DNA of 64,000 bases from an uncultured Rhodocyclaceae bacterium (GTDB taxonomy: Bacteria; Pseudomonadota; Gammaproteobacteria; Burkholderiales; Rhodocyclaceae), in NCBI GenBank assembly GCA_907163225.1, contig OU015322.1, positions 2,333,001 to 2,397,000 of the forward strand, read 5' to 3'. How positions within the stretch are numbered: position 1 is the first letter of the stretch; the number at the start of each line of letters is the position of its first letter. This document shows, in pieces, positions 38,193 to 48,777 of the stretch. The notes beneath the pieces are model-generated. The model saw nothing but the letters and a program-made list of their open reading frames with translations. It did not search any database and was not told the DNA's origin. The position numbers and the translations under genes were made by a program.

Positions 38193-39644
38193 ATGTCCGA
38201 AGAAATCCTGATCAATTTCACACCGCAGGAAACCCGCGTTGCGGTCATGCAACAGGGGGTCGTCCAGGAGCTCCATATCGAGCGCACGGCGAGTCGCGGC
38301 CTGGTCGGCAACGTCTATGTCGGGCGTGTTTGCCGCATCCTGCCCGGCATGCAGTCGGCCTTCATCGAGGTCGGGCTGGAACGCACCGCATTCCTGCACG
38401 TTGCCGATATCTGGCAACCTCGCGAGACGGCCACCGAAAGGCCGATCGAGAAGATTCTGCACGACGGCCAAAGCATCCTCGTCCAGGTCGTCAAGGATCC
38501 GATCGGCACCAAGGGGGCGCGTCTGTCGACACAGGTTTCCATCGCCGGCCGCATGCTGGTCTACCTGCCGCAGGAAAAACATATCGGTATTTCGCAGCGC
38601 ATTGAGTCCGAGGCCGAACGCGAAATCCTCAGGGACAAGATTACCCGCTTGGTACCGGCCGACGAGCCGGGGGGCTTTATCGTCCGCACCATGGCCGAAA
38701 ATGCCAGTGACGAAGAGTTCGCCACCGACATCGCCTACCTCCGCAAAACCTGGGCCGATATCCGCGACAAAGCCAGAACGTCGGCGCCACCGAGTCTGCT
38801 GTACCAGGAGCTGTCGCTTGGCCAGCGTGTTCTGCGCGACTTCGTCAATCCTGAAACGACACGGATATTCGTGGACTCGCGCGAGAACTTTCAGAAACTG
38901 ACCACCTTCGCGCAGGAATACACGCCGGCAGTGATTCCCTTGCTCGATCATTACCTTGGCCAGCGCCCGCTCTTCGATCTGCACGGCGTCGAGGACGAAA
39001 TCCAGAAAGCCCTGGCCCGCCGCGTCGATCTCAAATCCGGCGGCTACCTGATCATGGATCAGACCGAGGCAATGACGACTATCGACGTCAACACCGGCGG
39101 TTTCGTCGGCGTGCGCAACTTCGACGACACCATTTTCAAGACCAACCTCGAGGCGGCCGTCACCATCGCCCGCCAGCTGCGCCTGCGCAACCTCGGCGGC
39201 ATCATCATCGTCGACTTCATCGACATGGAGAACGAAGAGCACAAGAAGGCCGTACTCGATGAGTTCAACAAGGCGCTTTCCAGCGACCACACCCGGCTGA
39301 CCGTCAATGGGTTCACTCAGCTCGGCCTGGTTGAAATGACCCGCAAGCGGACTCGCGAATCGCTGGCGCACGTCCTTTGCGAATCATGCCCGACCTGCGG
39401 TGGGCGTGGCGAGGTCAAGACGGCGCGCACGGTTGCCTACGAAATTCTGCGCGAACTGCTGCGCGAAGCCCGTCAGTTCAACGCCCGCGAATACCGAATC
39501 CTGGCCGGGCCGGCGGTGGTGAACCTTTTCCTCGACGAAGAATCGCAAGCACTGGCCATGCTCTCCGACTTTATCGGGAAATCCGTTTCATTACAGTCCG
39601 AACCGAGTTATTCGCCCGAGCAGTACGACATTGTTTTGATGTGA
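38193..39644 (+). CDS. rng: Ribonuclease G
   Basis: This 483-residue RNase E/G family protein opens ILINFTPQETRVAVMQQG and has an S1 domain (GNVYVGRVCRILPGMQSAFIEVG). The catalytic Asp residues lie in MTTIDVNTGGFVG and GGIIIVDFIDME. The Zn-link cysteines lie in CESCPTCGGRG. It matures 16S rRNA 5' ends and degrades mRNA. The long C-terminal scaffold of RNase E is absent, so rng rather than rne. In many betaproteobacteria rng directly follows maf; here about 12 kb separates them. Confidence 0.95.
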   Translation: MSEEILINFTPQETRVAVMQQGVVQELHIERTASRGLVGNVYVGRVCRILPGMQSAFIEVGLERTAFLHVADIWQPRETATERPIEKILHDGQSILVQVVKDPIGTKGARLSTQVSIAGRMLVYLPQEKHIGISQRIESEAEREILRDKITRLVPADEPGGFIVRTMAENASDEEFATDIAYLRKTWADIRDKARTSAPPSLLYQELSLGQRVLRDFVNPETTRIFVDSRENFQKLTTFAQEYTPAVIPLLDHYLGQRPLFDLHGVEDEIQKALARRVDLKSGGYLIMDQTEAMTTIDVNTGGFVGVRNFDDTIFKTNLEAAVTIARQLRLRNLGGIIIVDFIDMENEEHKKAVLDEFNKALSSDHTRLTVNGFTQLGLVEMTRKRTRESLAHVLCESCPTCGGRGEVKTARTVAYEILRELLREARQFNAREYRILAGPAVVNLFLDEESQALAMLSDFIGKSVSLQSEPSYSPEQYDIVLM

Positions 39645-39665
39645 CGCCAACCGAGGAGACAAACC

Positions 39666-40541
39666 ATGAAAACAGAACCGGAGTTCGACAGCCTTGTACC
39701 CGCCCAATCTTTTGATCGCAGGAGTTTCATCGTGACCACGCTCGGCGCCGGTTTTGCCCTGGCTACCCAACCCGTGATGGCGCAGACCGCCATCAAGACC
39801 GACGAAACCGGCATTGTGGCCGGTGAGATCAAGGTGCCGGTCACGGATGGCGACATGGTCGCTTACCGCGCCGTGCCCGGCGGGCTGGCCAAGCCGCCGG
39901 TCGTGCTCGTGGTGTCCGAAATTTTCGGTGCCCATGAATACATCCGCGACGTCTGTCGTCGGCTGGCCAAGCTGGGCTACTGCTCCATTGCTCCCGAACT
40001 GTTCGCCCGTCAGGGCGATCCGCGCCAGATCAGCGCCATTCCTGAAATTCTCGAAAAAATTACTTACAAGACGCCCGATGCGCAAGTGCTCAGCGATCTT
40101 GACGCCTGCGTGGCGTGGGCGGCCGCCAAAGGCGCCGATACGACCCGCCTGGCCATCACCGGCTTCTGCTGGGGCGGCCGTATTACCTGGCTGTACAGCG
40201 CCCACAATCCGGCGCTCAAGGCCAGCGTCGCCTGGTATGGTCGTCTGGTCGGCATGACCAGCCCGATTACGCCGAAACATCCGACTGAACTCGTCGGCGA
40301 ACTCAAGGCGCCGGTCCTCGGTCTCTACGGCGGCCTCGATACGGGCATCCCGCTGGATACCGTCGAGGCGATGGAAAAGGCCATGCAACAAGGCAGCCCG
40401 GCGGCCAAGGCGTCCGAAATCCACGTGTACGACAACGCACCGCACGCCTTCCATGCCGATTATCGGCCGAGCTATCGCAAGGATGAGGCCGAGGACGGCT
40501 GGCAGAAAATGCTCGCCTGGTTCCGCAAAAACGGCGTCTGA
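39666..40541 (+). CDS. Dienelactone hydrolase family protein with Tat-like signal
   Basis: This is a 291-residue alpha/beta hydrolase. Residues 17-40 ([17 protein letters not shown], cleavage after VMAQ) look like a Tat signal, suggesting periplasmic location. The catalytic triad of dienelactone hydrolases is visible: Cys in TGFCWGGR, Asp in GGLDTGIP and His in [16 protein letters not shown] ribosome-binding site precedes the ATG, 21 bases after the rng stop. The physiological substrate is unknown; chlorocatechol breakdown genes are not nearby. Confidence 0.9.
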   Translation: MKTEPEFDSLVPAQSFDRRSFIVTTLGAGFALATQPVMAQTAIKTDETGIVAGEIKVPVTDGDMVAYRAVPGGLAKPPVVLVVSEIFGAHEYIRDVCRRLAKLGYCSIAPELFARQGDPRQISAIPEILEKITYKTPDAQVLSDLDACVAWAAAKGADTTRLAITGFCWGGRITWLYSAHNPALKASVAWYGRLVGMTSPITPKHPTELVGELKAPVLGLYGGLDTGIPLDTVEAMEKAMQQGSPAAKASEIHVYDNAPHAFHADYRPSYRKDEAEDGWQKMLAWFRKNGV

Positions 40542-40612
40542 AACCCCGATTCGAGGCTGCAAGGGCGTGTCTTCGTGCTAACCTTCCCGCCTCGACAAAA
40601 TCCTGCCCCATT

Positions 40613-41050
40613 ATGACGACTACCGAAGCCCCTTCCGACAAGCCGACCGACACCCGCGCCCTGCTCAAGGACTTGCAGGAGCGATTTGAGGCATTCCGTA
40701 ATTTCAGTCCGCTGGCGATCGGCATCGACAAGCAGGTGTTCGCCGTTCTGCCTGAACTCAGCAAGAAATCCTTGCGCCTTGCCATGCGCAGCCACACCAT
40801 TTCGACGCGCTACCTGAAGGAAATGGAAAAAGGTACGGTGCGTCTGAATCTTGACGGAACGCCGGCTGATCCCGTAACCGACGAGAATCGTCAGCATGCC
40901 ACCGAGCAGCTACGCGAACGCTTCAAGAAGCAGGCCGATGCACGCAAAGCCGCGGCAGAGGTGGCCAAGGCAGCTGAAGCGGCCGCGCGCGCCGAGCAAA
41001 TTCGGGCTGAAAAGCTGAGCCAGCTCACTGAAAAATTCGGCCGCAAGTAA
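40613..41050 (+). CDS. proQ: ProQ/FinO-domain RNA chaperone
   Basis: This 145-residue protein has a ProQ/FinO RNA-binding domain (about 14-110): RFEAFRNFSPLAIGIDKQVF, LRLAMRSHTISTRYLKEM and GTVRLNLDGTPADPV. An Ala/Lys-rich basic helix forms the C-terminus. Such proteins bind structured RNA ends and sRNAs. It is shorter than E. coli ProQ and lacks the SH3-like C-terminal domain, as is common in betaproteobacteria. A strong hairpin terminator follows 23 bases after the stop. Confidence 0.88.
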   Translation: MTTTEAPSDKPTDTRALLKDLQERFEAFRNFSPLAIGIDKQVFAVLPELSKKSLRLAMRSHTISTRYLKEMEKGTVRLNLDGTPADPVTDENRQHATEQLRERFKKQADARKAAAEVAKAAEAAARAEQIRAEKLSQLTEKFGRK

Positions 41051-41073
41051 GCGACAAAATAAGCGGATACCAA

Positions 41074-41115
41074 CCAAAGAAAATGGCCAGTCGTTTGACT
41101 GGCCATTTTCTTTGG
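41074..41115. terminator. Bidirectional Rho-independent terminator between proQ and the tRNA genes
   Basis: A perfect 19-bp inverted repeat (CCAAAGAAAATGGCCAGTC with its complement) surrounds a 4-base loop GTTT. The A- and T-rich outer arms give U-tracts in both directions. It can therefore end proQ on the plus strand and the tRNA transcript on the minus strand. Confidence 0.9.
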
Positions 41116-41120
41116 ATATT

Positions 41121-41196
41121 TGGTTGCGGGAGCAGGACTTGAACCTGCGACCTTCGGGTTATGAGCCCGACGAGCTGCCAACTGCTCCATCCCGCG
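41121..41196 (-). tRNA. Initiator tRNA-Met (CAT)
   Basis: The 76-base cloverleaf starts CGCGGGATGGAGCAG with a mismatched first acceptor pair (C-A), as in bacterial initiators. Its anticodon stem-loop GGGCTCATAACCC carries the three G-C pairs diagnostic of tRNA-fMet. GGTTCAAGT forms the T-loop, and the 3' CCA is encoded. Confidence 0.97.
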
Positions 41197-41330
41197 TCCG
41201 TAGCCTTTTCGGGCTTTTAAACTTTGCTAAATCAGCTAAGCCGGATTGATACCAGCGAAATTACGTAGGGCCTGCATCAAACATCGCCAGCAAAAAACCT
41301 GAGGCAATTTAGGTCAATGCTTGAGTAGTT

Positions 41331-41406
41331 TGGTGGGGCGCGACAGATTCGAACTGTCGACCTACGGATTAAGAGTCCGCTGCTCTACCAACTGAGCTAG
41401 CGCCCC
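41331..41406 (-). tRNA. tRNA-Lys (CTT)
   Basis: The 76-base gene on the minus strand has acceptor stem GGGGCGC/GCGCCCC, D-arm AGCTCAGTTGGTAGAGC, anticodon loop CTCTTAA with anticodon CTT, T-loop GTTCGAATC and an encoded CCA. It reads AAG codons. It lies 17 bases downstream, on the minus strand, of a second Lys tRNA. Confidence 0.96.
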
Positions 41407-41423
41407 ACATTCCGGAAATTTAC

Positions 41424-41499
41424 TGGTGGGTCGGCCGAGATTCGAACTCGGGACCAACGGATTAAAAGTCCGCTGCTCTACCGACTGAGCTACCGACCC
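41424..41499 (-). tRNA. tRNA-Lys (TTT)
   Basis: The 76-base gene on the minus strand has acceptor GGGTCGG/CCGACCC, anticodon loop CTTTTAA with anticodon TTT, T-loop GTTCGAATC and an encoded CCA. It is the first of the three minus-strand tRNA genes, so the promoter should lie in 41500-41600. Confidence 0.96.
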
Positions 41500-41681
41500 A
41501 ACTTTCGGGAAGCAAGGATTATATAGATGGAGTCGCTGACCGTCAACGAAAAGCGTTGCTGTTAAGAGTTGTAGCCGGTAACGTCATTTAAATGTTATCA
41601 GCCGAGAATGGGATTAGAATCATTCGTCATTGCTCGCATCTGGCATGCCTGAGGCTGCTTGGTTATTTTTAGGAGAAAATC

Positions 41682-42506
41682 ATGAACGAACAGGATTTTT
41701 CGCGTTATCAGGACATTCTTGTCAGCACAGCGACTGAGGTCGGCTTGAAGCTGCTGGCGGCGATCGCTTTTTGGGTCATCGGTCGCTGGCTGATCGGCAT
41801 GGCTTTGCGTATGGTGCGCGCTGCGCTTGAGAAGCAAAAGGTTGACCCTACTTTGCTGCGGTATGTGGGATCGATTGTTACGGTCACCCTGAATGTTTTG
41901 TTGGTGATCGGGATTCTTGGTTATTTCGGCATCCAGACGACGACCTTTGCGGCGTTGATTGCAGCGGGTGGCGTGGCCATAGGCATGGCCTGGTCGGGGT
42001 TGCTGGCTCACTTCGCAGCCGGTGCCTTCATGGTTGTGCTGCGGCCGATGAAGGTTGGTGATTTCGTGTCGGTGGCTGGCGTGACCGGTACAGTGGTCGA
42101 GCTGGGTTTGTTCACGACAACAATCAATACGCCGGACAATGTGCAGACCATTCTCGGCAACAACAAGGTGTTCAGCGAGACGATCCAGAACTTCACGGTC
42201 AACCCGTTTCGCCGCGTCGATCTGAAGTGCCAGTTGGCCGGGGCGGCTGACCATCAAGCGGCGATGGCCTTGTTGCGCGAGAAGATCGCAGCGATTCCCA
42301 ACGTGTTGCCTGAACCGAAGGTCGATGTCGAGATTCTCGATTTCAACCTGGTTGGCCCGGTGCTGGCCGTTCGGCCGTATTGCCACAACGACAGCTACTG
42401 GCAGGTCTATTTCGATAGCAACCGGGTGATTCGCGAGGCGCTGGCCGAAGCCGGTTTCCCGGCACCGATGCCGGCACAGAATGTGATCGTCACCCAGGCT
42501 GCCTGA
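41682..42506 (+). CDS. mscS: Small-conductance mechanosensitive channel MscS
   Basis: This 274-residue protein has three membrane helices. The third, pore-lining helix contains TTTFAALIAAGGVAIGMAWSGLLAHFAAGAFMVVLRP, the Gly/Ala packing pattern of MscS. The soluble beta domain follows (VGDFVSVAGVTGTVVELGLFTTTINT). A ribosome-binding site AGGAGAA precedes the ATG. The gene is flanked by tRNA genes and a strong terminator, so it is probably monocistronic. It releases solutes on hypo-osmotic shock. Confidence 0.95.
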   Translation: MNEQDFSRYQDILVSTATEVGLKLLAAIAFWVIGRWLIGMALRMVRAALEKQKVDPTLLRYVGSIVTVTLNVLLVIGILGYFGIQTTTFAALIAAGGVAIGMAWSGLLAHFAAGAFMVVLRPMKVGDFVSVAGVTGTVVELGLFTTTINTPDNVQTILGNNKVFSETIQNFTVNPFRRVDLKCQLAGAADHQAAMALLREKIAAIPNVLPEPKVDVEILDFNLVGPVLAVRPYCHNDSYWQVYFDSNRVIREALAEAGFPAPMPAQNVIVTQAA

Positions 42507-42527
42507 GCCGGGCCTGACTTGAATGGC

Positions 42528-42553
42528 AAAAAGCCCGCTTCGGCGGGCTTTTC
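42528..42553 (+). terminator. Rho-independent terminator after mscS
   Basis: AAAAGCCCGC, loop TTCG, GCGGGCTTTT forms a strong hairpin with a T-run, 21 bases after the mscS stop. The A-rich left arm could also serve the opposite strand, ending the metF-side transcript. Confidence 0.92.
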
Positions 42554-42584
42554 AATTTTGGGCCTTTTTCCCGGTTGACCGTAG
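42551..42584 (-). repeat. Interspersed 32-bp repeat, intergenic copy between mscS and metF
   Basis: On the minus strand TACGGTCAACCGGGAAAA is followed by AGGCCCAAAATTGAA. It begins at the end of the mscS terminator and lies 20 bases beyond the metF stop. Confidence 0.85.
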
Positions 42585-42603
42585 AAAGCCGGGGGGGTGC
42601 CTG

Positions 42604-43428
42604 TCAACCAAGCCGGCGGCAGATTTCGGTGGTCAGTGCAGCCTGGTTCATCGCGTAAAAGTGAAGCCCTGGCGCGCCGCCCTTGAGCAGGCGTTCGCAC
42701 AGTTCAGTGACCACATCGAGGCCGAAGGCGCGGATGGAATCGGCGTCGTCGCCGTAGCTCTCGAACTTCTTGCGCATCCAGCGGGGCAGTTCCGCGCCGC
42801 AGGCGTCCGAGAAGCGGGCCAGTTTGGTGAAGCCGACGATGGGCATGATGCCGGGGACGATGGGAACATCGACGCCAAGCGCCTTTGCTTCGTCGACAAA
42901 ATGGAAATAGGCGTCGGCGTTGTAGAAGTATTGCGTGATGGCCGAGTTGGCCCCGGCCTTGACCTTGCGGGCGAAGGCTTCCAGATCGTCCTTCGGGCTG
43001 CGCGCCTGCGGGTGCCATTCCGGATAGGCTGCAACCTCGATGCTGAAATGATCGCCGGTTTCGGCGCGGATGAATTCGACCAGTTCGTTGGCGTAGCGGA
43101 ATTCGCCGGTTTCGGCCATGCCGGAAGGCAGGTCGCCGCGCAGGGCGACCGTGCGCTTGATCCCGGCGGCTTTGTATTCGTTGAGTATTTCGCGGATGTT
43201 GTCGCGGGTGGAGCCGATGCACGACAGGTGCGGGGCGGCGTCGTAGCCTTCGGCGGCGATTTCCTTGACCACCGCGAAGGTGCGCTCGCGGGTTGAGCCG
43301 CCGGCACCGAAGGTGACTGAGAAAAAGCTGGGCTTGAGTTCCGCCAGTTTGGCGCGCACGGTACGCAGTTTTTCGACGCCCTCGGGCGTTTGCGGCGGGA
43401 AAAATTCGATGGAGATTTCAGTGTTCAT
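42604..43428 (-). CDS. metF: 5,10-methylenetetrahydrofolate reductase MetF
   Basis: This 274-residue flavoprotein makes 5-methyl-THF for methionine synthesis. Signatures are ISIEFFPPQTPEG, FFSVTFGAGGSTRERT, HLSCIG, VALRGDLP with the FAD/folate Asp, and QYFYNADAYFHFVDEA with PIVPGIMPI. It overlaps tlyA by 4 bases. With ahcY and metK further upstream on the same strand it forms a methyl-cycle neighbourhood. Confidence 0.96.
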   Translation of the reverse strand: MNTEISIEFFPPQTPEGVEKLRTVRAKLAELKPSFFSVTFGAGGSTRERTFAVVKEIAAEGYDAAPHLSCIGSTRDNIREILNEYKAAGIKRTVALRGDLPSGMAETGEFRYANELVEFIRAETGDHFSIEVAAYPEWHPQARSPKDDLEAFARKVKAGANSAITQYFYNADAYFHFVDEAKALGVDVPIVPGIMPIVGFTKLARFSDACGAELPRWMRKKFESYGDDADSIRAFGLDVVTELCERLLKGGAPGLHFYAMNQAALTTEICRRLG

Positions 43429-44246
43429 TTGTTCAACCAGATGAAGAATTCGCGGTTGCCATCACCGCCGGAAATGGGGCTGTCGAGCCATGCTCTTACG
43501 GTCAACCCGAAAATTTGGCCAAAATCGCAAAGCTTCTTTTCCACTTCGCGATACAGGGCCGGATCGCGAACGATGCCGCCCTTGCCGATGTTGTCGGGGC
43601 CGACTTCGAATTGCGGTTTAACCAGCAACAGCAGTTCGCCGTGCGCAGCCAGCAGCGGCGGCAGTTGCGGCAGGATCAGCGTCAGCGAGATGAAGGAAAC
43701 GTCGCCGACGATCAAATCGAAGCCACCTTCGGGAAAAGCCGCGCCGAGATCGGCGGCCGTCAGCGCCCGGCAATTGACGCCTTCGATGGCGGTGACGGCA
43801 GGATCATGGCGTAGTTGGGCGTGCAACTGGCCATGGCCGACATCGACGCCGACAACGTGGCGGGCACCGTTCTGCAGCAGGCAGTCGGTAAAGCCGCCGG
43901 TGGACTGGCCGACATCGAGGCAAAGCTTGCCGGCTACCTTCAGCCCGGTCTGGGCCAGCGCGCCAGCCAGCTTCAAGCCGCCACGCGATACGTAATGGCC
44001 ATCCGGGTCGGCGGCCACGGTCAACGGCGTATCGTCGGGCAAATCCATCGCCGGCTTGGTAATCGTGCCGCCGGCCCAGCTGACCCGGCCTTCCTTGATC
44101 AGCCACTGGGCAGCCGTGCGTGAGGGGGCCAGCTTTTGGATGACGAGGAGGGCATCTGCCCGTGTCACCCCGGCTGGTCGTTCGTACGACGATTCTCGAG
44201 GAGGGCGTGGCTTTTTCTGCCGCGCGTGGAAGGAGTTCATGCTCAT
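43425..44246 (-). CDS. tlyA: TlyA family rRNA methyltransferase
   Basis: This 273-residue protein has an N-terminal S4 RNA-binding domain (RADALLVIQKLAPSRTAAQWLIKEGRV). A FtsJ-like methyltransferase follows: YVSRGGLKLAGAL, CLDVGQSTGGFTDCLLQNGA, VVGVDVGHGQL, LIVGDVSFISLTLILP and LLLVKPQFEVG. Relatives 2'-O-methylate 16S and 23S rRNA. The C-terminal CDFGQIFGLTVRAWLDSP is partly encoded by an antisense repeat copy but keeps the family pattern. It is coupled to metF by ATGA. Confidence 0.9.
   Translation of the reverse strand: MSMNSFHARQKKPRPPRESSYERPAGVTRADALLVIQKLAPSRTAAQWLIKEGRVSWAGGTITKPAMDLPDDTPLTVAADPDGHYVSRGGLKLAGALAQTGLKVAGKLCLDVGQSTGGFTDCLLQNGARHVVGVDVGHGQLHAQLRHDPAVTAIEGVNCRALTAADLGAAFPEGGFDLIVGDVSFISLTLILPQLPPLLAAHGELLLLVKPQFEVGPDNIGKGGIVRDPALYREVEKKLCDFGQIFGLTVRAWLDSPISGGDGNREFFIWLNK
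43497..43530 (+). repeat. Interspersed 32-bp repeat, antisense copy inside tlyA
   Basis: TACGGTCAACCCGAAAAT followed by TTGGCCAAAATCGCAA. tlyA lies on the other strand and reads it as CDFGQIFGLTVR. It is among the best matches to the consensus. Confidence 0.85.
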
Positions 44247-44252
44247 CGAGAG

Positions 44253-44597
44253 CTATTTGCGCAGGAAAATCGCGCTGAGCAGCCAGGAAATCAGGCTGTA
44301 GGCCAGCGAGCCGAGCACGGCCGGCCAGAAGCCGCCGACGTTGAAGCCATCCACCAGATATCCCGCCAGCTGGAAGAACAGGGCGTTGATGACGAAGATG
44401 AACAGCCCCAGCGTCAGCAATGTCACCGGCAGCGTCAGCAGGATCAACAGCGGCCGCAGCAGCGTGTTGAACAGGCCGAGGACGACGGCGACAAGTAGCG
44501 CCGTGCCAAACCCGGCCACCTGAATCGACGAAACGACATAGGGCAGCGCCAGCAGGGCCAGCGCGTTGACGATCCAGGCAGCGACGAGTTTCAGCAT
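44253..44597 (-). CDS. YvlD/phage-holin-4-like small membrane protein
   Basis: This 114-residue protein has about four hydrophobic helices: VAAWIVNALALLALPYVV, LLVAVVLGLFNTLLRPLLILL, TLGLFIFVINALFFQLAG and AVLGSLAYSLISWLLSAIFL. It matches the PF04020-type family that annotation pipelines call phage holin, although no phage genes are present. It sits between ahcY and tlyA, an arrangement seen in other betaproteobacteria. Function is unknown. Confidence 0.85.
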   Translation of the reverse strand: MLKLVAAWIVNALALLALPYVVSSIQVAGFGTALLVAVVLGLFNTLLRPLLILLTLPVTLLTLGLFIFVINALFFQLAGYLVDGFNVGGFWPAVLGSLAYSLISWLLSAIFLRK

Positions 44598-44609
44598 GGT
44601 AGTGAGCGC

Positions 44610-46022
<1,413 letters not shown>

Positions 46023-46106
46023 AGTAAGCTCCAAATAAACTGTGACGGGGAGGGGAATAACGGCGTTGTTGCTCACCGGCGGCCCCCTGCGCCCGGCAGG
46101 GTTGAT

Positions 46107-46162
46107 CAGTGAGCGCCGTTTTAAACCGAGCCTGGGGGATGGTCCCCTGCAGCGCCCCTCGG
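46107..46162 (-). promoter_or_regulatory. SAH riboswitch upstream of ahcY
   Basis: On the minus strand CCGAGGGGCGCTGCAGGGG begins the aptamer, CCCCCAGGCTCGG closes the P1 stem, and AACGGCGCTCACTG provides the pseudoknot strand. This is the known SAH-sensing pattern found before ahcY in betaproteobacteria. It should turn expression on when SAH builds up. The downstream leader (46023-46106) contains GTGAGC and AACGCCGTT, complementary to the pseudoknot strand, which could be the alternative pairing. Confidence 0.9.
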
Positions 46163-46187
46163 TAGGTTGCGGATTATAAATGCGTTT

Positions 46188-47393
46188 TCAAACCTTGTCG
46201 CCAGCCCAGTAGCGGTCGACATCCTTGATGCCCCATTTGGCTGCATCCTCGCGGCCGGCGATTTTCTCCGGGCTGCGGGCAATGTCGATGGTTTCCGGTT
46301 TGATGTAAGCCTGCGATTTAGTCGAGAAAAATACCCTGATTTTCGGCTTGAGCAGCGATTGCTCGCCCTGCTCGATCACGACGCCGAGCTTCCCCGACTC
46401 CAGCCGGACGAGCGAACCGATCGGGTAGATCCCGAGGCTCTTGACGAACGCCTGGAATACCGCCGGATCGAAGTGCCCCTTCCATTCGGCCATGCGCTTG
46501 ATCGACTCGGCCGGATCCCAGCCGGCCTTGTACGGGCGGTTGGAGGTCACGGCGTCGTAGACATCGCAAACCGCACCCATCTTGGCAAACAGGCTCATCG
46601 TCTCCCCGTTCAGGCCCTTCGGGTAGCCGCTTCCATCCGACTTTTCGTGGTGGTGCAGGCAGACATCCTTGGTCATGTCGCTGATGCCCTTGCCTGCCAG
46701 CAGCAGTTTGTACCCTTCTTCCGGGTGGGTCTTGACCAGGGCGAATTCCTCCTCGGTCAACTTGCCCGGATTGTTCAGGATTTCAAGCGGAATCATGGCC
46801 TTGCCCAGGTCGTGCAAGAGGCCAGCCATTCCGGCGTCGCGGACCTGCTGCTCATCGAGTGCGAGCTGGCGGGCCAGCGCGATCATCAGGGCGCAGACCG
46901 CGACCGAGTGCATGTAGGTGTAATCGTCGGCGATCTTTAGCCGGGCCAGACTGATTAGCGCGCCGGGATTGCGCATCACCGAATTGGAGATTTCCTCGAC
47001 CAGCGGCGCCGCAGCTTCGGCTTCAATGGCCTTGCCCATGCGCGCTTCCTGGAACATCGAAACGACAGCTTCTTTACCCTTGGCGCAAATTTTGGCGGCG
47101 CGCTTGACTTCGTCGTTGAAGCTCGTTTTTTCCTGGGCGACTGGTGGCGTTACCGGGATATCGATAGTGGTAACGACTTTGGCGTCGCCTGCAGGGTCGG
47201 CGGTTTGACTGTCCAGTCCCTTGGAGATGTCGATCCAGACTTCCTTGATCGGGCTTTCCAGAATCGCCGAGATGTCCTTCTCGTCGGACAGAATAAATTT
47301 CGTTCGCCAGAAGGGGTGATCGAGCCAGGCTCCGCAGAAGCTTTCCAGATGCATCCCGATGCAGAGCTGCGCGACAGGAATTTTTTTGAGCAT
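46188..47393 (-). CDS. HD-GYP domain cyclic-di-GMP phosphodiesterase with DUF3391
   Basis: This 401-residue protein begins with a DUF3391-like segment (KKIPVAQLCIGMHLESFCGAWLDHPFW). The HD-GYP domain follows: YMHSVAVCALMIALARQL, GLLHDLGKAMIPLEILNNPGKLT, HPEEGYKLL, LHHHEKSDGSGYPKGL with the GYP motif, and AVCDVYDAVTSNRPYK. Such proteins hydrolyse cyclic di-GMP. The ATG at 47393 gives the family N-terminus; a TTG at 47411 is in frame but inside the metK terminator. It lies between metK and ahcY on the same strand. Confidence 0.9.
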   Translation of the reverse strand: MLKKIPVAQLCIGMHLESFCGAWLDHPFWRTKFILSDEKDISAILESPIKEVWIDISKGLDSQTADPAGDAKVVTTIDIPVTPPVAQEKTSFNDEVKRAAKICAKGKEAVVSMFQEARMGKAIEAEAAAPLVEEISNSVMRNPGALISLARLKIADDYTYMHSVAVCALMIALARQLALDEQQVRDAGMAGLLHDLGKAMIPLEILNNPGKLTEEEFALVKTHPEEGYKLLLAGKGISDMTKDVCLHHHEKSDGSGYPKGLNGETMSLFAKMGAVCDVYDAVTSNRPYKAGWDPAESIKRMAEWKGHFDPAVFQAFVKSLGIYPIGSLVRLESGKLGVVIEQGEQSLLKPKIRVFFSTKSQAYIKPETIDIARSPEKIAGREDAAKWGIKDVDRYWAGDKV

Positions 47394-47409
47394 ATTTGGC
47401 AATAATAAC

Positions 47410-47440
47410 AAAAAAGGGAACCAGGTGGCTCCCTTTTTAT
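47410..47440 (-). terminator. Terminator after metK
   Basis: AAAAAGGGAACCA and TGGCTCCCTTTTT form a 13-bp hairpin with one mismatch and a 4-base loop region, flanked by A/T runs, 16 bases beyond the metK stop. It separates metK from the HD-GYP gene, which therefore needs its own promoter. Confidence 0.85.
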
Positions 47441-47455
47441 GGCTTCGTCCGAAAT

Positions 47456-48619
<1,164 letters not shown>

Positions 48620-48631
48620 GTGAAGCTCCAA

Positions 48632-48666
48632 TGGTCCTTTGATCCGGCGTAACCGGCTTCGGACCA
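48632..48666 (-). promoter_or_regulatory. Hairpin in the metK leader, possible cis-regulatory RNA
   Basis: TGGTCC and GGACCA form a 6-bp outer stem around a CCGG-(TTACG)-CCGG inner stem. It lies directly upstream of the GGAG ribosome-binding site of metK (about 48626-48630). No known SAM riboswitch consensus was recognised. It could regulate translation initiation or simply stabilise the 5' end. Confidence 0.4.
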
Positions 48667-48777
48667 CGAGCGGTGACGCTTTAGCAGAATTTATTAGTCG
48701 CCCCGCAAGTTGTCTGTTTAACTCGGCGAACGGATAATATTAAACTTTTCTCAGGGGGATTCAACCCCCAAGGCCTC

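Noticed and set aside
41525-41550. GACCGTCAACGAAAAGCG after the tRNA genes as a repeat copy
   Set aside because: Only about 12 bases agree and orientation of the halves is inconsistent.
42195-42215. CACGGTCAACCCG in mscS as a further repeat copy
   Set aside because: Only the first block matches, the second block is absent, and the translated NFTVNPFRR fits normal MscS sequence.
44253-44597. Phage remnant, because of the holin-like name of this family
   Set aside because: No other phage gene is present; the protein belongs to a chromosomal membrane family found next to ahcY and tlyA.
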